Source: Ailurus styani (Eukaryota > Chordata > Mammalia > Carnivora > Ailuridae). Taken from it: 64,000 nucleotides of DNA. Of the stretch, positions 60,848 through 64,000 are shown in pieces. Numbering within the stretch: position 1 is the first letter of the stretch; each line of letters begins with the position of its first letter. The stretch spans positions 767,929-831,928 of the forward strand of contig LNAC01000065.1 of assembly GCA_002007465.1 (NCBI GenBank), written 5' to 3'. A model generated the notes under the pieces. That model made no database searches. It was given only the letters and a program-made list of their open reading frames with translations, and had not been told where the DNA came from. Both the position numbers and the translations under genes were made by a program.

Positions 60848-61090
60848 TGTGGGGGGTAGGGAGGGAAAAATAATGAAACAAGATGGGATGGGGAAGGAGA
60901 CAAACCATAAGAGACTTCTAATCTCATAAAACAAACTGAGGGTTACTGGGGGGTGGGAGGGTAGGGATAGGGTGGATGGGTTATGGACATTGGGGAGGGT
61001 TTGTGCTTTGGTGAATGCTGTGAAAGATGTAAGCCTGATGATTCACAGACCTGTACCCCTTGGGCAAATAATAAAAATAAAATTAAAAAA
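60848..61090 (+). mobile_element. Carnivore L1 3' end, 5'-truncated, TSD
   Basis: The L1 3' UTR text (taagagacttctaatctcat; gggagggtttgtgctttggt; ctgtaccccttgggcaaata) ends in a poly(A) tail. The perfect 13-base TSD (aaaaatgcacctc) is at 60835-60847 and 61091-61103. It is the plus-strand counterpart of 5895-6135. Confidence 0.93.
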
Positions 61091-61779
61091 AAAAATGCAC
61101 CTCACCAGAAACAAGACAGTGAGAATGCAGTGCAGTTTGTGAGGCTGTGTTGAAAACCCTGACATGGATGCGAGAGGACGTAGGAGTTTAGGAGGAGAAT
61201 GATGCCTTCCTAGGAAGTAGCCTTGGCAGCTTGGGCATCGTTGAGACCCTCCATGGCTTCCCCGTGCCTCCTGCTTGTCAGAGCCCCTGGCCCCACCCTG
61301 CTCAGACTGCAGAGCAGGGAGCCCCTGCTCCCCCGGCCACCTCTCTGACCCCCACTCTGATCCTGCAGCCAAGCCAGTCTGCTTCCTCCTCCGTGCCTTG
61401 CTGTGTACGTACCTCTTTGTTGGAAATGGCCTGTTTCCTCCCCACCCCCCAACAAAGCCTGCTGTGACCAAGCCTGGCTCTGCCCACCAGCCCTCCTGCC
61501 TGGCTGACCTGAGGGCCGTTCCTGCACCTTGCCCCCCAACACTCACTCCCCACCTTTCCACTGTCCAGCTGTGCCTTCTGCACTTCCTCCCTTTCCTATC
61601 CAACCCCATTTTCCTCTTGTTCTTATCCTCCCCAGCCATCGCGTGACTCAGTTTCCCTGTCCCGGAGCCCAAATTCGCCCAGTTGCCAGCAAGGTACACA
61701 CAAGGAAATCCATGACTTTTCCTTGCATCCAACTTTGTTTGGGAAAGGATTACTGCAAATAGAAACAGCTCTTTGTTTA

Positions 61780-61930
61780 ACAGTCATTCATTGAGCACCT
61801 ACAAAAGCCCAAACACTGCTTGGAGCTGCTCACACATCCCATCATCCTATCTAAACCCCCACCGCCCCAGGCAAATGCTCATTACGTGCCCTAGGCACAG
61901 CAGCTCGTTGAATCCCCACAGATGAGGACA
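61780..61930 (+). repeat. MIR fragment
   Basis: tcattgagcacctacaaaag and the following text fit the forward MIR left half. Confidence 0.6.
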
Positions 61931-63640
61931 GGTACTGCCCCCCCACTTCCCACAAGAGGAGCCTGGGGCCACGGGGGACGAAGATCCCGCTCCCGGCTCG
62001 AATGTGGAGGCAGCCATCCGCACAGGGATCGCACAGGGCTCCCAGCAGCCAGCTGCGGCACCCGCACCTCTAACCTCCCATCGGGGGCCCCATTGGGTCT
62101 CAGCGAGCCTCCCTTTGGCTTCGCCGGCGGTCTCGGCCCTAGCAGGAGGGCTTACTGAACCCGGCGTCAGCAGTCCGGCTGCCACAGCACTTCCACACCC
62201 CAAATGCAGGACAGCCGGGCTGTGCTCCTTCTCGCCGGAGCCCCTGGGAGCGGCGGGGCGCTGCGGGGCTGCCGACCTGCGGGACGGGGTTTAAGTGACT
62301 GGGGAGGGCGAACCGCTGGGGGGCTGGCAGCAGCGTTGGTTTGCTGCGCTCAGGGAGCCCGCTGTGCCTCCCAGTCGTGCGCCCTGGTTAAGGCAGGGGG
62401 CAGTTAGCATGAGTTACCGCCCAGCCCAGACACTAATAAGGCTGCTTGTCTGAAGCCTTCCATAATTCAAGTTAAGGCTGTGCCGTTTAATGGCCTTTCT
62501 TCATCAGATCCTCCAAGACTCCATGCCTCCTTAATGATTTATTTGCTTGGGATGAAATTAAGCCGAGACAGCGTGAGCTTGGAAAATACTGCCGCGCCGG
62601 TTCTCCCCAGTTCTTCATCCTTAGTGGCGGCCACTTCTATAAATAGAGCTGTGAGCCCCGCCTCGTGACCCTCCTGCCGGGGGCCCCGGTGGGCACCCGC
62701 TGTCCTGTCGGGACCCTCCGGGACCCCAGCCGACGAGGCACCTGGCGCCCCTCATCTGTCTCACAGCCAAGGCCGGGGACCCCGCCGGGGAGCCGCAAGG
62801 GGCCAGAGCGGCCAGCAAAGGCGTCGTCACCTTGGCTTTGCAGCCATTTAAGTAGAAATGTTTGCGTTGATCCGTTTGGAGCTACAGCCGTGTTCCGGAT
62901 CTCGCCGTGTTGATTCTCCCTCAGAATGCATTTCGTGAGGGGGCCCCAGGGTGAGGGCGGGTCTGCTTCTGGGGTTCGGTGACGTGGAGGACAGCTCCCT
63001 GCCCGGTGTCGCGGCCTGGCTCAGAGGGGCACGTGGGGTCTGGTCCGTCTCCCTAAGCGTGGCCGCCTCTGGGGCGAGGGACCGGTGTCACAGCGGAGGG
63101 GACTCGGGGGCGCACCCGGACGCGGGACGCTTAGCCCGGCTCCTCTGGAGTTCGGAAGACGCCGGGAGTCTCGGGGACGGGCTGAGTGGTGACCGAGAGG
63201 TCCAGGGACGGGAGTGTGCTCCGGCACCCCGCTGCCACCTCACATCTGCCCCAGGCTCCCTCCCTCCCGTCCGTTCCCAACCTCCCCGGCAGCTTTTCTG
63301 GTTTCCTAACAACTCAGCCTCTTGGTGCGGGCTGACTCGGACCCTGACCTGGCTCCGGAGCCCCACCGTCAGCTGGCACGGTGTTTTCCCAGGTCTTGTT
63401 TGAAGTCCTGCAAGGCTCCGATGGGTGCAGCGCTTTTCTGCAGGCGTAGGGAGAGGGTCCCCGCGACCCCCCTGAGTGGCTGTTGCTGGGTCGGGTCCTA
63501 CCTGCCGTTTTCCTCAGCTGCAGAGTGTCCCAGAGCTGGTCATCTAGAGCACTTGCCTGGACATCAGCATCCCTCGGCGGGGGCATGTAAAAACACAGAT
63601 TTCAGCTGTCTGTCCTCTGTAGCATCAGTGGACCCAGGGG
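61930..63640. other. GC-rich intronic zone
   Basis: G+C and CpG are raised over about 1.7 kb, especially 61.98-62.36 and 62.66-63.25 kb, around the candidate conserved element. No exon with a recognisable frame is seen; it could be an intronic regulatory region or an alternative promoter. Confidence 0.35.
62410..62660. promoter_or_regulatory. Candidate conserved non-coding element in intron 2
   Basis: A repeat-free stretch mixes AT-rich homeodomain-like words (taatgatttatt, gaaattaag, ctaataagg) with CpG-bearing words and ends with tataaatagagc. The wording lacks the decay seen in neighbouring repeats and looks like a developmental enhancer. The sequence alone cannot prove conservation. Confidence 0.25.

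Positions 63641-63642
<2 letters not shown>

Positions 63643-63676
<34 letters not shown>
63643..63676 (+). repeat. (TG)n microsatellite
   Basis: About 17 uninterrupted TG units. Confidence 0.96.
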
Positions 63677-63683
<7 letters not shown>

Positions 63684-64000
63684 CCAACCTCCCACCTGAT
63701 GATGCCGTCAATCTAGCACGAGCTAGAAGTGAGCTGCTTGGGTTCCCTGGCTGGCAGGAGACTACTGGGGGGCAGTGGGGGGTGCCGGGTCACATAGAGG
63801 GACAGTGTGCTACGTTAGGCAAGCAGTGACGCCCCAGACTTACAGGAACTGGTTATCGGGGACCGTGGTCCAAGGCAAAAGCGGGCGCTGGGCTCTGAAT
63901 CTCAGCTGGCATGGCCGTGGGGCGCCTGAAGATCATTCGTATTGGCTCCAGCACCAAGGAAACGGATGCTTAGCCCTTGCGGCTGACGTGTCAGTTATTG

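Overview
The window is mammalian nuclear DNA from a carnivoran. The evidence is about 40 copies of the tRNA-Lys-derived carnivore SINE (SINEC/CAN-SINE), two short carnivore-type L1 3' ends with target-site duplications (TSDs), and many old mammalian repeats (MIR, MLT1, L1M). The head and tail wording of the youngest SINEs resembles mustelid copies as I remember them. That narrower assignment is inference. There is no bacterial, plasmid or phage material.

Only one gene can be supported: SPSB4, on the + strand, encoding SPRY domain-containing SOCS box protein 4. A CpG island at about 34.9-36.1 kb carries the promoter and a non-coding first exon ending at 35933 before a good splice donor. Intron 1 is 35934-51877. 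Exon 2 begins at 51878 after a strong acceptor, carries the start codon at 52031, and codes for residues 1-231 (the N-terminal region and the whole SPRY domain). It ends at 52724 in phase 1. Intron 2 runs from 52725 past the right edge. The SOCS-box exon is therefore outside the window, and the gene is cut, not broken.

Layout: 1-34.8 kb is intergenic and rich in repeats. It holds an ancient plus-strand L1 (0.06-3.4 kb), an isolated CpG-rich block at 4.44-4.80 kb with a start codon and splice-donor-like end, an MLT1-type LTR (5.3-5.8 kb), a minus-strand L1 nest with a local duplication (15.9-17.2 kb), further L1M fragments (18.8-19.8 and 22.8-24.05 kb), a decayed 6-kb L1 studded with seven SINEs (26-32.2 kb), and two related LTR-like copies in opposite orientation (10.39-10.83 and 33.1-33.44 kb). 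From 34.9 to 64 kb is SPSB4 promoter and gene body, with fewer, mostly old, repeats and many MIRs.

I found no sign of a novel multi-gene system. The most notable points are an upstream ORF created exactly at the SPSB4 exon 1/exon 2 junction, the isolated upstream CpG block, the paired LTRs, three same-strand CTCF-like motifs, and several rearranged or nested transposon junctions, one of them with an ambiguous base at 28978. Repeat family names come from recognition by eye; boundaries without a TSD are approximate.
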